A stretch of 64,000 nucleotides of DNA from Emiliania huxleyi CCMP1516 (lineage: Eukaryota; Haptophyta; Isochrysidales; Noelaerhabdaceae). The notes beneath the pieces were generated by a model, which searched no databases, was not told the origin of the DNA, and saw only the letters and a program-made list of their open reading frames with translations. This document shows, piece by piece, positions 1 to 10,684 of the stretch; within the stretch, counting starts at the first letter, position 1; each line of letters begins with the position of its first letter. Location of the stretch: NCBI RefSeq assembly GCF_000372725.1, contig NW_005198244.1, positions 165,087 through 229,086 on the forward strand. The letters run 5' to 3'. Made by a program: the position numbers and the translations under genes.

Positions 1-1289
1 CTTGCCTTCCTCAACCACTCGCCCAGGGACAATACGGAGCCACCGCCGGAGGAGCTGCCCAAGGAGGTGCTCGCTCGCGTCAGGCGCTTAATGAGGTGAG
101 CCTTGTCCACTGGCTCCGCCCCAAGGTCGCGCATAACGTGGCGCAGGCTACGGGCGGGGGGTGGCAGGGGCGACGTCAGGTGAGGGTTAAGCAGAGGCTG
201 GAGGTGAAGAGAGATGCTTGTTGTGGACCTGATCTTGCGGTGGTCGGCGCCGGGATAGAGAGGCACCGCCACCAGATCAAACAGCTTGTATGGCGACTGC
301 TGCAGCACGTCCGGCGCAAGGTCAAAATAGCACGCAAAGACGCAGGCGCCCCTCTCCTCGTCCTGCTCGTGCACCAGCGCGATCGGCACCCTAGCGTCCA
401 TCGCCCGCTGCACCGTGGCTGCCACCACGCCCCCAGCGTCGGTGAAGGCCCTCTCGTTTAGGTAGATGAGGAGCCCCACGGCGCCGGGAGGTTGGGTGGC
501 GCCTGCCGCGAGGACAGCTCCCGCCTCCTCGACCCTGACTGTGCTGTGGCTGCTCGTCCGTGCCGCGGTGGCCCGGACCTCGTCCGCCACCGCCCGCGCC
601 CCCACGTTCGCGTCACAAATCAAGATCGTAATGCAGGGCGGAGGAAAGCGGAACAAAGAGAGCTCGCCGGGCAGTGTGAGGCCGCGATCTAGGTCGCTGG
701 GGTTCGAGACGTAGTAGGGCAGCTGTCGCAGCACCCGCAAGGCGATCTCCTTTAGCGACACAACCTATAGGACGACATAGCAGTCTCTCACAGCCAGCGG
801 CGTGGGGAGGAGGATGGCGGCATTCGGGCCTGGTAGTCGTGCAGCCGCAGCCAGGGCACCGGATCTCGCGAAAAGACTCTGGCGACCACATCCTCCGCGC
901 TAGGGATGCCGGGTACTTGCGGTGCGAAGCAGCGACGGGCCTCAGCCTGCATCTCCTCGACCGTAGCACCTACTCGGCGGCAGTCACCAAAATCGGGGCG
1001 GCGGAAGCGTGGGACCGTCTCAGAGAACATACCAAGCTCGCCTCCTTTATCCTTGTCCGCCTCAATCATCGCCTCGATGGGTTTGTTGTTGGTGAGGGCC
1101 GCGTAGACCTCGCGCCGGCAGTTGTGACTCGCAAAGTAGCCCGAGGAGAGAAAGATGAGCATCACCGCTGCATTGGCCATCGCCTCCTCCAGCTTGCCGA
1201 TGTCGTCTAAATTGACCACGTCAAGCCAGATGCGGATGCCGGGTAGCATCAGCTGCAGCTGTCGAACTAGCGCGTGGGTCTGGTCAAAC
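1..1289 (-). CDS. TIR-like domain protein, C-terminal part (runs off window)
   Basis: Two minus-strand exons (about 1289-830 and 764-1) join across a 65 nt GC-AG intron (829-765). The first exon reads MLPGIRIWLDVVNLDDIG, then FLSSGYFASHNCRREV, which is the core of a TIR fold: a beta strand ending in LD, then S-x-x-Y-x-x-S-x-x-C-x-x-E. The Cys-x-x-Glu position is where NAD-cleaving TIR enzymes keep their catalytic Glu. The second exon encodes another alpha/beta segment (LLIYLNERAFTDAG, then VPIALVHEQDEERG) resembling a second TIR-like module, and is still open at base 1. The whole aligns by eye with the TIR-like region of the gene at 28003-30075. The N-terminal strand of the first TIR module and any membrane part are missing, so there must be another exon upstream or a truncation. 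Signalling or NADase activity is inference. Confidence 0.6.
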
Positions 1290-1583
1290 CCGCCTTCTAC
1301 CTCTCCGCCACGCTCGCGCTCGCGCTCGCGCTCTACGGTGGTCCTAGATTATACTGCCAGAGGCACTGCAGCAGCCTTCGCACAAGCAGCCTCACCGGCT
1401 CCGCAACCGTGCCTCAGTTGTCGCCGTGGCCTCCTTCACGGTGGTCAACGGCCACCAGCTCGCGCTGCTCGGCGCCGCCGCCTGGGCTCGCGCCGTCCAT
1501 CGAGGTTCGCGGGATTGTGAGGTTGCCGCCTTCTCTCCCCACAGGCTCCGGCTCGGGCTCTCTCGACCGTGCGGTCGCGGTGA

Positions 1584-2092
1584 TGCTGAAGCAGCACAGG
1601 CCACTCTTCCGCCTTTCGGCGCTGACGATGGTCGCCGTCGTCGCTGCCGCCATCTCCATCGCTTGGCTCAAGATGGAGACGATATGGGCGCTGGTCGCGA
1701 CGGCGGTGTTTGTGGGGTGCTTCGTCGCCATCGCCGCCACCCTCTCTCGACTCGACCGCGTGATGAACCTGGGACACATGATACATGGAGACGCGCACGT
1801 CGATGTCCACAACGAGCGAGGCGACCAGATAGACTTGGCCCGCCTCGATGCCAACGACGGGCACGTGATCCAGCGCCAGTCCACCTTCTCTCCCTTCCAG
1901 TCCACATTCCTCCCCTCGAGCCGTCAGCCCTTCGAGGCCTCGTGCGCGCCCTCGGGCCACTCGGGGAGCAGCGAGTACCGCCCGCCCGCCTTGCCTGGAG
2001 GGCGGCCCGTCCGGGCGGCAAACTGGAATGCACAGTTGCACGCGTGGCAGGCCGTGGGGCCTCACGAGGAACTCCCTCCCTCCCGCCCGTGA
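1584..2092 (+). CDS. small two-helix membrane protein, unknown function
   Basis: The frame is open from 1274, but third-position GC bias is convincing mainly from about 1560, so the start at 1584 (MLKQHRPLFRL) is provisional. Two adjacent hydrophobic segments (about residues 9-28 and 30-52, including WALVATAVFVGCFVAIAATL) are followed by a polar tail rich in Asp, His, Ser and Pro that ends at a TGA. The protein would be about 169 residues. No family is recognised. It is divergent from the TIR-like gene and convergent with the oxidase that follows. An upstream exon is possible, because an acceptor-like CCCCACAG sits just before the strongly coding stretch. Confidence 0.45.
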
Positions 2093-2402
2093 ATAGAGGT
2101 ACGTACACTGAAAAAGTACGAGCCTCGGCCGTCCCGCCTCCACTCCCGTCGGGGGATCCTCCCCTGCAAGCCGCGGCACGCCTCCTCCAACAGCCTCCCT
2201 CCTCGCGCGGCGCTCCTCGCGTCGGAGGCGGAGGAGAGGCGTTGCTCGTTCGGGGGAATGAATTATTTTCTTTTCCGATCAAAAATCCTAAAAAATCGAT
2301 GTGCGCGAGAATGCAAGGCAATCGGCACAGATGGGGGGGCCCTGTGGCCCGTGAAGATCGAATTTTTCCACGTGCTACTCGACACGTCCGCTACGACGCC
2401 AT

Positions 2403-3683
2403 TCACTCCGCCCCGTCGAACACGCGGCCGACGCGCGCCGCGCCGCGCACGTGCGGATGGAGCGCCTCCGGCGGCTGGCCGGCGAGAATCTGCGCAATGG
2501 CCTTGCCCGCGCCGAAGCACTGCGGCATGCCATGGCCGCAGAAGCCGGCGGCGACGAGCACGTGCGGCCGCTCCGGCAGCGGCCCGATGAGCGGCTTGCC
2601 GTCGTGGGTGAAGCCGAGCACGCCAGTCCACTCCGCCTCGACTCGCACGGCGCCGTCGGCCGCGAGCGCGGGCAGCCGCTCCGCCAGAAAGCGTCGAAGG
2701 TACTCGCCGACTGTGTCGGAGAGCGAAGCGTCGTCGGTGCTGCCCACCGCGGCGGCCGGCTCGAGGGCGCGCGCGCCGCCGAGGCAGACGCGGCCATCGG
2801 ATCGGCGGATGCAGTAGAGCTCGCGCGCGCCCGCGTCGCCGTCCACAGCAAAGGCGCCGACTTGCCAGTCCTGTGCCGCGGGCAGCGGTGCGGTGAGGAG
2901 CACCTGGTTGCGCGCCGGATAGAGATGCGACTGGAGCTCCGGCAGCAGCTCGCCCGTCCAGCCGTTGGTCGCGACGACCACACGCCGCGCGTGCAGCACG
3001 CCCTCCGCCGGCGTGTCCGCGCCGTCGGCGCTCCGCCACGACAGCAGGCAGCCAGCGCCGCCCGGCTCGTCCTCGAGGCTCACGACGCAGACCGGCGCGA
3101 CCAGCGTCGCACCCGACGACTGCAGCAGTGCCTGGGCCACCTTTGCCGGGTAGAACTGCGCGGCATCCGAGTAGACCTCCGCCGCAATGAAGGCGTCCGT
3201 CTGCAGCCGCGTGCGGCACGCGGATTCGTCCCACGCCGCCGTCTCGCCCCACCTTTCGGCGGCGGCGTCCTCCGGGTCGCCCGCCGCGTCGTGGTACGTG
3301 ACGCCCGTCTCCGCCTCGCGCCGTGTCAGCGCGGCCGCGCCGCCCTTTTGGAGATCGCACTCCACGCGCTGATCCTCGATAAATTGCAGCAGCTCGGCCG
3401 TTGTGTCCACCTCGAATGCGGAGTTTGGGTTCAGCCAGAGATGGCCGCCGTTGCGGCCCGTGGCGCCACCCGCGACGCCGCGAGCGTCAAGCAGCACGAC
3501 GCTTCCGCCGCCCGCCGCGTCGAGCACGCGTGTCCAGTGCGCCACTGCGCAACCAGTCATGCCGGCACCGATGATCGCCAAGTCGCACGATGCTGGTGGC
3601 ACGGCAGCGCTCGCGACGGACGGCGCATTGGCTAGCCACCACGAGGAGGTGGGGTTGGGACGTGGGCCGACGGTAGCAGCCAT
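2403..3683 (-). CDS. DAO-family FAD-dependent oxidoreductase
   Basis: A complete single-exon gene of 426 residues. After about 30 residues comes the Rossmann dinucleotide motif LAIIGAGMTGCAVAHW (GxGxxG), then an acidic residue at the end of beta 2 (VVLLDARG) and GGATGRNGGHLWLNP, the glycine-rich flavin-contacting segment typical of the glycine/D-amino-acid oxidase family. A conserved VVVATNGWTGELLPEL stretch follows. The C-terminal FAD motif WTGVLGFTHDGKPLIGPLP leads to AAGFCGHGMPQCFGAGKAI. These proteins oxidise amines or amino acids with FAD and O2; the layout is closest to gamma-glutamylputrescine-oxidase-like members, but the substrate cannot be read from sequence. No targeting peptide is obvious. 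The ATG at 3683 is the first in frame and leaves a short leader before the Rossmann strand. Confidence 0.9.
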   Translation of the reverse strand: MAATVGPRPNPTSSWWLANAPSVASAAVPPASCDLAIIGAGMTGCAVAHWTRVLDAAGGGSVVLLDARGVAGGATGRNGGHLWLNPNSAFEVDTTAELLQFIEDQRVECDLQKGGAAALTRREAETGVTYHDAAGDPEDAAAERWGETAAWDESACRTRLQTDAFIAAEVYSDAAQFYPAKVAQALLQSSGATLVAPVCVVSLEDEPGGAGCLLSWRSADGADTPAEGVLHARRVVVATNGWTGELLPELQSHLYPARNQVLLTAPLPAAQDWQVGAFAVDGDAGARELYCIRRSDGRVCLGGARALEPAAAVGSTDDASLSDTVGEYLRRFLAERLPALAADGAVRVEAEWTGVLGFTHDGKPLIGPLPERPHVLVAAGFCGHGMPQCFGAGKAIAQILAGQPPEALHPHVRGAARVGRVFDGAE

Positions 3684-4417
3684 GATGGGCTAGGCGGGGA
3701 CCAACCTGCTTTCTTCTTTCGCGCACAAACCAGAACGCCCGGTTCTCGAAACGCGTCCGACCGGCGAAAAACCGTCGGGCGTCAGGGTGTGGAACCGAAT
3801 GGCAGTACCGCCCCTTAATGTGGTCGGCCGTGGAGTGTGCAGGAGATTGCTAGGAATCTTCCTTGTGGGTCGCGAACAATTTGTTCGGTCTTCTCTACCA
3901 CTTCCCCGAGGCCGTTCGCAATTTCTTCTTATCGCTCGAGGTTCTCGAATGTCCGTGAGTAAAGATCTAAAGAAGCTCGAGCGAGCCCGCGCCCGTGACA
4001 CGCGGCAGTGCCAGTGGTTAGAATCTGGGGCCTACAGCAGCTCCGGTAGGTGTCGATACGATTTTGCGTACAGCCAGCGACTGCTGCACTCTGCGGCTGT
4101 GCTGCGTAACCAACGGCTACTCGAGTACAGCGTACGTGGTACTTAGTAGTCGAGCTCGGTAGACGGTACTCTTCCGTCAACGAAATCTATTTTTTCGACG
4201 CGGAAGGGTCAAATTGCATTGGCCATTGGCATTTGCCTTTCGCGTTCGCTGAATTGTGGCTGATGTTTGACGGCTACAGGTTGCAGCGTGCGGCACTGTC
4301 TGACTGCCGTCGACGGCACGATAGACATTAAAAAACACAGGAAAGTTTCGGGCCTGGCAACTGCTATTGGTAGCCTCGTTCGTTGGCTGTAATCACTCCT
4401 GTAACCTGTAACCTGTG
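3684..4417. other. intergenic region, promoter side of the oxidase gene
   Basis: No coding pattern holds up here. The plus frame at 3787-4146 lacks the GC-rich third positions of the neighbouring genes. The segment presumably holds the promoter of the oxidase (ending at 3684) and the 3' flank of the sulfotransferase gene. A small imperfect palindrome built from TACTCGAGTACAGC and nearby TAC/GTA steps lies around 4118-4175. Confidence 0.4.
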
Positions 4418-5399
4418 TTAGTCCCAACCTTTGGGGACCAGAGACCGCTCAAGCTTTCGCACTGTTGGACTGCAGGAGCGCTCGGCCACCCCTTCGAACT
4501 CCTGCCGTGCGGCCCAGTACAATTGAGTGGCGCAGCGGTTGCGCTGCTCAAATTCAGCTCTGCTTGGAAGTTGCGCGAACACGTCCAACTTGTGGCGCAG
4601 GTCGGTGATGATCTTACGGGCGTTCCAGCAATCGGTGCAGGTGCGCGCGTCCGTGCCTTCCTCACATGTGGTCGACCTCCAGTCCGACGTCGCATTGGCG
4701 CACAGCTTCGCCACTCTGGCCTGTTGAAGCTCCAAAGTCACTTCAGTGGAGCGAATGTACTCAGAGGGGGATTTGGCGCTGGACGTGACGTTGCGATTCC
4801 TCTCCCACGCCGCAGACGACGCCAACTTGCGAGCCAAGCCTTGTGCGGGAGCGCTTTGCGCATCGCACCTCACCCAATCACTCAGTACCCTCCAGACGTC
4901 GCCCATCTGTTCGGTAAACCCCACGAAGTCAAAATTGCGTAGGAGCTGCAGCGTGGCGTTCACATCGCAGCCGTTAGAGCAGACACCCATCATCGAGTTT
5001 GTAGAGCAGACCAAGTAATCTTGAGGATATATATCCAGAAGAGTGGAGTCATTGAGAGCACGTGGGCTGGGAGTGAAGTGAGCCACGTCGCTCAGCCACT
5101 GGCTCCACGGCTCGCGCAGCACGACGAAGCGTCGAAGGCCGCACGTCGCAGGGCAGTGGCGCAGAAGTACGTTGGTGTCCCTGTGCAAGAACCCTGCCGG
5201 AGGGCGGAGGCTGGTCATGTTTGTGTGTCAGAGCCGCTGTGGTGACTTCCGCGCCTCGCACGTGGCGCACCGCACCTTGCCAGGAATAGTGCAACTCCGC
5301 GTAAGAGTGAAGGCGCTCTGTCGTACGGGAGTGCAGCTTGAACATGTTTCGGATCTCGGTGCCGGCACACTTGCGCAGGTGCCAGTGATGGATGCGCAT
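4418..5399 (-). CDS. sulfotransferase-like protein, two exons
   Basis: Exon 1 (5399-5276) starts MRIHHWHLRKCAGTEIRNMF; the HLRKCAGT stretch corresponds to the 5'-phosphosulfate-binding loop (usually HxxKTGGT) of Golgi carbohydrate sulfotransferases. Exon 2 (5193-4418) carries RRFVVLREPWSQWLSD, matching the 3'-phosphate-binding RxPxxR/S segment, then DFVGFTEQMGDV, typical of the following helix. The canonical GT-AG intron is 82 nt and keeps frame (caa g / gg ttc), giving about 299 residues. The frame is open further upstream to 5501, so the start could be earlier and could include a membrane anchor. The Cys-rich C-terminal region suggests a lumenal protein. Family assignment is fairly secure; the acceptor sugar or protein is unknown. 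A fragment of another sulfotransferase-type gene lies at 17316. Confidence 0.7.
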
Positions 5400-5818
5400 G
5401 GCAGGGCAGCCTCCGTCCGCTACTTGTCTGGCCATGCATGGCTGGTCTCCTGACATGCCCTGATGGCACTGCGGCTGCCGTAGAAAGGACGAGCAATGCA
5501 AGGCTCACAGGCAGGGACCCGACGAGTCGAGCTTCGAGACGGTCACCACCGCTGGCAGCCAACACTCGCGCTCACTGGCGCTGTCTCTGCGTCACTTGGG
5601 GCGATATTTGATGGGGCCCGGAGAGTGGAAGGTTCCTACCGTTTCGTCCCCTTCGAACACTTGGATGGGGTCGATTCCGCAGGGCTTGCAACCGCAAAAT
5701 TCTTTTCTTGGTGTACCTGTGTTTGTGCCAGTGCGCGCCAGTCCCGTGCCCAGTGTCGTGCGAGGGAGTTTCCTTCTAAACTTCTTTTCTGCGTGCCCAC
5801 AGTGTCGTGCGAGGCATT

Positions 5819-6217
5819 TTAGTCGTACAAGCGAGCGCTAGTGAACGCCCAGGGAACCGATACGAGTCGGCGTCGGAGTCTGGGGGGGTGGGAGGGTCGG
5901 GGCGCACCCGCTCGCGGTCCTTGGTCGCCTTGCCGCCCGCTCCGCCGCCGTCGCCGCCGCCACCGCCGCCTCCCGGTGGGGGGTCCTCCCCGTCGGGCGT
6001 CGGGCTGGGCGGCTTGAGCCTCGAGCCACTCGAGCCGCTTGCGAAGCACTCGTAGCTCCTCGGCCGAGTCCACAGGAGCGGGAGGCGCGGCTGGGGCCCC
6101 GTCGGTGCCCCCGCCAGCCCCCGAGGGAGGGGGCTCCGGCCCAGAGCCATCCTTTGCCTCTGCGGGCCGTGCGCCTTGGTCAGCGTCGGAAGCGCGCTTT
6201 GGCGCGGATTTGCCCAT
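5819..6217 (-). CDS. hypothetical protein with short coiled coil
   Basis: The minus frame starts MGKSAPKRASDADQG, runs through a Gly/Pro/Ala-rich linker and reaches SAEELRVLRKRLEWLEAQ, a short leucine-heptad coiled-coil segment, before turning into Arg-rich low-complexity sequence. The coding look fades after the coiled coil, where an intron or frameshift may intervene. No family is recognised. It is divergent from the F-box frame. Confidence 0.3.
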   Translation of the reverse strand: MGKSAPKRASDADQGARPAEAKDGSGPEPPPSGAGGGTDGAPAAPPAPVDSAEELRVLRKRLEWLEAQAAQPDARRGGPPTGRRRWRRRRRRSGRQGDQGPRAGAPRPSHPPRLRRRLVSVPWAFTSARLYD

Positions 6218-6718
6218 ATCGTTGGGCGCACGGAGGGAAGGAGAGGTGGGCTCCTGCCCGAGAAGGTTCGCGGGACCTGCGCAGAGCTCGCTCTGCGTGA
6301 TGCCGCTCGAGCTTGGGCGTGCACGCAAGGGGTCACGCGCAAGCAAGAGCAAACAACTGGGAAGTTCACAGCTGAGCTTACCCAGAGAACGCCGTTCTCA
6401 CCCAATTTTTTTTCGCGGCCTTTCTTTTTTATCCCCCGCAACCGTTCTCGCCGACATGGACTTCCTAGTCTGTCTTTCGACGACCTACCTCCTGACATCC
6501 TTGCGGTACTTGTTCAACGCCTCGACGTTGTGTCCCTGGTGCTGTTCTCCGCTCTGAACGGCGCCACAAGAGCCGCCTCATCCACAGAGCTTCGAGCTCT
6601 GAACGGCGCCACAAGAGCCGCCTCATCCACAGAGCTTCGAGCGGCCAGGGACGCCTTTGAGGCGCTTCTCGGTCTCTTCGGCGGCGACGCGGCGGCGCGC
6701 ACGGCGGCGCACAATTGA
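6176..6718 (+). CDS. F-box domain protein (short or fragmentary)
   Basis: The clearest part is LSFDDLPPDILAVLVQRL followed by DVVSLVLFSALNGATRAA, a good F-box: LPxDIL, a hydrophobic strand, then residues that would contact SKP1 in an SCF ubiquitin ligase. The only in-frame ATG is far upstream at 6176, in sequence that does not look coding. An out-of-frame ATG sits right before the F-box at 6456, so the real start may involve an indel or an upstream exon. After the F-box a 15-residue segment is duplicated in tandem, then the frame ends ARDAFEALLGLFGGDAAAR. No substrate-binding domain follows, so the protein is short or truncated. Confidence 0.5.
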   Translation: MVSVGSALWRGFAHIVGRTEGRRGGLLPEKVRGTCAELALRDAARAWACTQGVTRKQEQTTGKFTAELTQRTPFSPNFFSRPFFFIPRNRSRRHGLPSLSFDDLPPDILAVLVQRLDVVSLVLFSALNGATRAASSTELRALNGATRAASSTELRAARDAFEALLGLFGGDAAARTAAHN

Positions 6719-7253
6719 CGAGGGTCGCGCCGCACCCCACGGCGGCGATCGTACCATCGCCGCTCTCCGGCAGCGCGGGCTCCAAGGGGTCCAAACTGGA
6801 TCCCTCGGTCCCACCCCCGGTTCCACCTTCTGCGGCCTGCGCGTCGCAGGCACCGCCGTCCGCCTCTTGGGGGCGCGCGCCGCCGCGGCCCACGCCGCCA
6901 GCCGCCGCCCCGCCGCCGCGCTCCTCGCCAGCAGCCGCCTGATCGCCAGCCGCCACCCCAGCTGGGGTGTCGTCCAGCAACAAACTGCCAAGGGATGCCG
7001 CAAGGACAGCAGCTGCGTCCCCCCAGCCCCGCCGGCCGAGAAGAGCTTGACGGAGCTTCTCCGCCTGGCGGTCGTGGATGTTGAGCGAGCCGATGCCCTT
7101 CTCAGCGACCTCCTCGAGGAGGTCGCCAGCATCGCCAACGCCCAGCTCCGCGAGCCGCCCCTCATACCTGCGGTAGAGGCTGTCGGCGACGCGCGCGCGC
7201 TTGAACAGAGCCGCGAGCGGCTCTCCCAGGTCGATGGCGGGCGAGGCCGCCAT
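6465..7253 (-). CDS. hypothetical protein, helical SAM-like N-terminus
   Basis: From the ATG at 7253 the minus frame reads MAASPAIDLGEPLAALFKRA, then LYRRYEGRLAELGV and IHDRQAEKLRQALLG, a run of amphipathic helices that resembles a sterile-alpha-motif or similar small helical fold. Beyond about residue 110 it becomes Ala/Gly-rich. The frame stays open to 6465, but its last part lies antisense to the F-box frame, so the true 3' end is probably near 6720. Identity is a guess from helix pattern only. Confidence 0.35.
   Translation of the reverse strand: MAASPAIDLGEPLAALFKRARVADSLYRRYEGRLAELGVGDAGDLLEEVAEKGIGSLNIHDRQAEKLRQALLGRRGWGDAAAVLAASLGSLLLDDTPAGVAAGDQAAAGEERGGGAAAGGVGRGGARPQEADGGACDAQAAEGGTGGGTEGSSLDPLEPALPESGDGTIAAVGCGATLVNCAPPCAPPRRRRRDREAPQRRPWPLEALWMRRLLWRRSELEALWMRRLLWRRSERRTAPGTQRRGVEQVPQGCQEVGRRKTD
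6551..6640 (+). repeat. 45 bp tandem duplication inside the F-box frame
   Basis: Two identical 45 bp units (6551-6595 and 6596-6640) begin GCTCTGAACGGCGCC. The unit is a multiple of three and repeats the 15 residues ALNGATRAASSTELR in frame. Perfect identity indicates a recent event. Confidence 0.9.
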
Positions 7254-7437
7254 CGAAGGCCTGGTGCCCGGCCGCGTGGCCCCCGGGCTGCGGGTGGGTG
7301 CTCGCTGTGGCGGCCGCCGAGAGGGCAGAGAGCGGCGGCAGGCCGCCGGGGGAACAGCGTTCAAAAAAGAATTTAGCCGGCACAAAAAATAATTTATGGC
7401 TATTCCGAGCGGTACACGCACTTAAAATCCCTGTCGG

Positions 7438-7466
7438 TGTGGTGGCGGCGTGCCGTCCTCCCATCT
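7438..7466 (-). repeat. dispersed GGGAGGACGGCACGCCG motif, reverse copy
   Basis: A copy, on the opposite strand, of a short motif also found at 17124-17160 and 49471-49506, with shorter relatives at 43695-43711 and 61381-61408. In all forward copies a purine-rich (AAAG)n run precedes it. Confidence 0.7.
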
Positions 7467-7785
7467 CACGATGGCTGAGCTTGGTGGAGCGGTACGTCGG
7501 CTTCAACACCCAAACAAAGGACGTTACAAACAATGGCTTCCCTCGAATCACTGCGCGGTTGGAGAGTATTGCAGCCCAAAGGATTTTTACCTACATACAT
7601 ATGGCCTGGCCAGCGAGCGTCGCGCACGAGAGCGAAAGCGAGGGCTGGAGAGGCTTCAAGCGAGGGTGGCCTGTTCACGCGCCTCGTTTGGCGGCACTGC
7701 ATTAATCACCACAGCGAGGTTCTTCGTGATTCGTGAGGCGGGATTCGTCGAAGCGCATTTTGTTGGACGTGCGGACGGCCATCCA

Positions 7786-9505
7786 ATGGCCTTCACCGAC
7801 TACAGCGAGCGCGCCTCTCGGATGATCCGCCGCTGGTCTGGCGTGCGCGACCCGCCGCGCAAGCCCTCCCAGCAGCAGGAGCTGCCTCGCGTTTGCGTTG
7901 CCCGACGGCCGCCCTCGCTGTGGCTGCCGGCCCTCTACAGAGTAGCTCTGCGGCTGGCATCGCTGTGGCGGCGAATCGTCTCGCTGGCTCCAGTCGCGAA
8001 GCTCCTTTGCGCGCCTGCCGCCGAGGACGAGTCGAGCCAGCCCGCTCCTTTCCAGGACGAGTACGTGGAGCCGGCCCGCTCCATTCCAGTCTCAGACACG
8101 TGCGACGTGCTCGTTGTCGGTGGCGGGCCTGCCGGCCTGTCTGCGGCGGTCGCGGCTGCCCGCGCGGGTGCGAGCACGATGCTGATCGAGCGGCACGGCT
8201 GCTTTGGCGGCTGCATCACAACGGTCGGCATGGAGACGCTCGGCTGGTACCGCTACGAGGGAGTGGTGGAGTGCGAGACGGGCATAGGCATGGAGATGGA
8301 ACGGATGGCCGCCCGGATGGGCGGGACAGTCAAGTGGCCATTCAACTCGTCCGAGTGCCTCGACGCGGACTACTTCAAGATTGTCGCCGACCACCTCGTC
8401 TCCGACGCGGGCGTGAAGCCTCTCCTCCACACCATCGTGGTCGAGGCGATCCACGAGGGCGGCGCGCTCGCGGGCGTCATCGTCGAAAACAAGTCCGGCC
8501 GGTCGGCTGTGCGGGCGAAGCGCGTCATCGACTGCACGGGCGACGCCGACGTTGCCTATCTCGCCGGTGCGCGCTGCACCAAGCGCGACCGGCGCGAGCG
8601 GATGGGCGTGAGCACCGTCTTCTCGTGCAGCGGCGTCGACAAGCAGGCCTTCATCGACTACACCGAGACAAACCCCGCCACGTACAAGACGTGGTCGCGT
8701 CGCGGCGGGGAGTGGTGCCAGCAGACGGCCGACAAGGAGGAGCACCTTCGCTCGCCCTTCCTGCAGGAGGAGTTCGAAAAGGCGATCGCCGCCGGAGTGA
8801 TCCCGGCGACGCCGAGCAACATGGACCTGGGCGGCTCCTGGTCGGCGCTCTCCGATGCGGGGGAGGCGCCCTCGCCGCCGCCACCCTCGTCACCGCCCTC
8901 GCAGCCCATCGTAACCCCCGACGCCGCCCCCAACCCTCCAGGCGACCAACCTGAACCTGGTCCATCAGCCGGGGGTGGACGGCACCGACGCGGCGGAGCT
9001 TACCCGCGCCGAGATGGAGGGGCGCGCGCAGACGCTCCATGCGATCGCGGCGCTCAAGCACGCGGTGCCGGGCTTCGAGAAGAGCAAGCTGCGCAACTTC
9101 GGGATGCAGGTGGGCGTGCGGGACACGCGCAAGATCGTCGGCCGGTACGATCTGGTCGGGGAGGACGTGCGCGGCGAGGCGCGCTTCGACGACTCGGTCG
9201 GCATCTTTCCGGAGTTTGTCGACGGCTACAATATCCTCATCCTGCCGACGACGGGCCGCTACTTCCAGGTGCCGCTGCGCTGCATGCAGTCGCCCGACGT
9301 CGACAACCTCCTCGTCGCGGGCCGCTGCGTCGCGGGCGACAAGGTGAGCCACGCGGCGATGCGCAACATGATGGCGTGCACCGTCACGGGTCAGGCGGCC
9401 GGCACGGCCGCCGCGGTCAGCATCCGCGAGGGCACGAGCACGCACCACGTGCCTGTGGATGCGGTGCAGCGCGAGCTGGTGCAGCAGGGGGTTCGCATCT
9501 CCTGA
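7786..9505 (+). CDS. FAD-dependent oxidoreductase (FAD_oxidored type)
   Basis: Two exons, 7786-8865 and 8942-9505, are separated by a 76 nt GC-AG intron (GGGGGAG / GCGCCC ... CTCCAG / GCGACC), giving about 547 residues. The Rossmann motif CDVLVVGGGPAGLSAAVAA comes after about 105 residues and is followed by ERHGCFGGCITTVGMET, the isoalloxazine-contact region. DCTGDADVAYLAGA and, in exon 2, VGVRDTRKIVGRYDL and LLVAGRCVAGDKVSHAAMRN are hallmarks of this bacterial-type family of FAD proteins. Splicing is supported because the family continues directly from DAGE into the exon 2 sequence. The roughly 100-residue leader is Arg-rich and may target an organelle. The substrate is unknown. The ATG at 7786 is chosen because upstream in-frame sequence does not look coding. 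Confidence 0.85.
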
Positions 9506-10102
9506 GCCGCGGCTGGGTTGGACTCAGCCGCGCTAACGGCGGCGTTCGCTCAGGACAAGTCCGGTTAGACGAACGGTACGTATCCGGCATTTCGGGGTTG
9601 GTTCGAAACCGCTCGTACGTACTATACGTGGGTGGCGCGGAAGTGGCAGGGTCACTGGGGCAGGGTCTCTCTCGCTGTGTGTCTGCGGTGGGAGTGCGCA
9701 GTGCGGTGTGCAATGTGGGTGTGGGCTGCGTGGCGTGTGGCGTGTTGCGACAGAGTCGGTATGTCGCTTGTTTGTCGGTTTTGCGGGTTGGCGTCTTGCG
9801 AGCGAATAAATAAATAAAAACGGAACCTCTCGACTGTGAGATGGGTAAAAAGGAACAGGCCCCCGCCCTTGCGATCTTTGTGCAGGGTTCTTTGTGGGTG
9901 TGGTCGGCGACTAGCCGGGGTCGTCCTCCCCGGTGGGGGACTAGCACTAGCCGTCTTCCACATGGTCCCTCGGGTCCCTGCTGCTCCTAATCTCTTCGTA
10001 CATCCTCCTGCTGATCTCCGCAAAGTCCTGCTCCCTCCCTCGTCTCGCCCTGCGCGTCTGCTCCGCCTCTTGCGAGCGAGCGAGTGCGAGAGGCTCAAAG
10101 CA
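9506..10102. other. intergenic region
   Basis: No gene is recognised. It contains palindromic GTACGTAC-type sequence near 9575-9630 and an AATAAATAAATAAAA tract at about 9812, a plausible 3'-end signal for the oxidoreductase. A very similar tract occurs at 43185. Confidence 0.4.
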
Positions 10103-10684
10103 TACTGGGCTGGGTTTTTAGGCATTGTGGGGTTGGCACTCCCATCGACCCTCATGACCTCCTGCGGTCTCTGAGATGGACACCAGTGGGTGTGGGACCA
10201 CAGCAAGGATACACTCGAAGACTGGGTAAGCAGTAGAGGTCGATACTCGACGCGTCCCACATGGTCTGTGTCGCTGTCGGCACGCTGTCGACAGGACGTC
10301 GAGCGACACCGGTGGCAGTGCCACCCAGGAGTGGTCGGGCGGTCTCCCGTCATGAAAGAGCCACCATGTGATCCGTATGATGATTCCTGACAACCGCCTC
10401 AGTCGACTTTTGTCACAGTTCCCGCTCTGAGAGGAGCTGCGGGTCAGTGACAGCTGGAGCTGTGTCGCCGGCGTGCGGCGGCCTGCCTCCGGAGGTGCCT
10501 CTGAGGTGGACATCTTTTGGTCACCGTGAGAGAACGCGTTCGAATTTTCACTCCGGAACTTCAACTGAGCACGCGCACCGGCCAGGGCTACAATAGTGCC
10601 AGTGAGGCGGAGGCGCGAGTCGGAAGGCCGCGACCGTCAAGTGTTTTCGTCATTTTCCTCAATCGCTGTGAACCCAGCCACGTA
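10103..10684 (+). mobile_element. 0.58 kb dispersed element, copy 1 (MITE-like)
   Basis: Nearly identical to 30391-30975 in the same orientation, apart from scattered substitutions and a diverged island of about 24 bp near the 3' end. The ends are imperfect inverted repeats: TACTGGGCTGGGTT at the left and AACCCAGCCACGTA at the right. Both termini carry TA, which fits a TA target duplication as in Tc1/mariner-type elements. It has no credible coding capacity. Confidence 0.7.
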
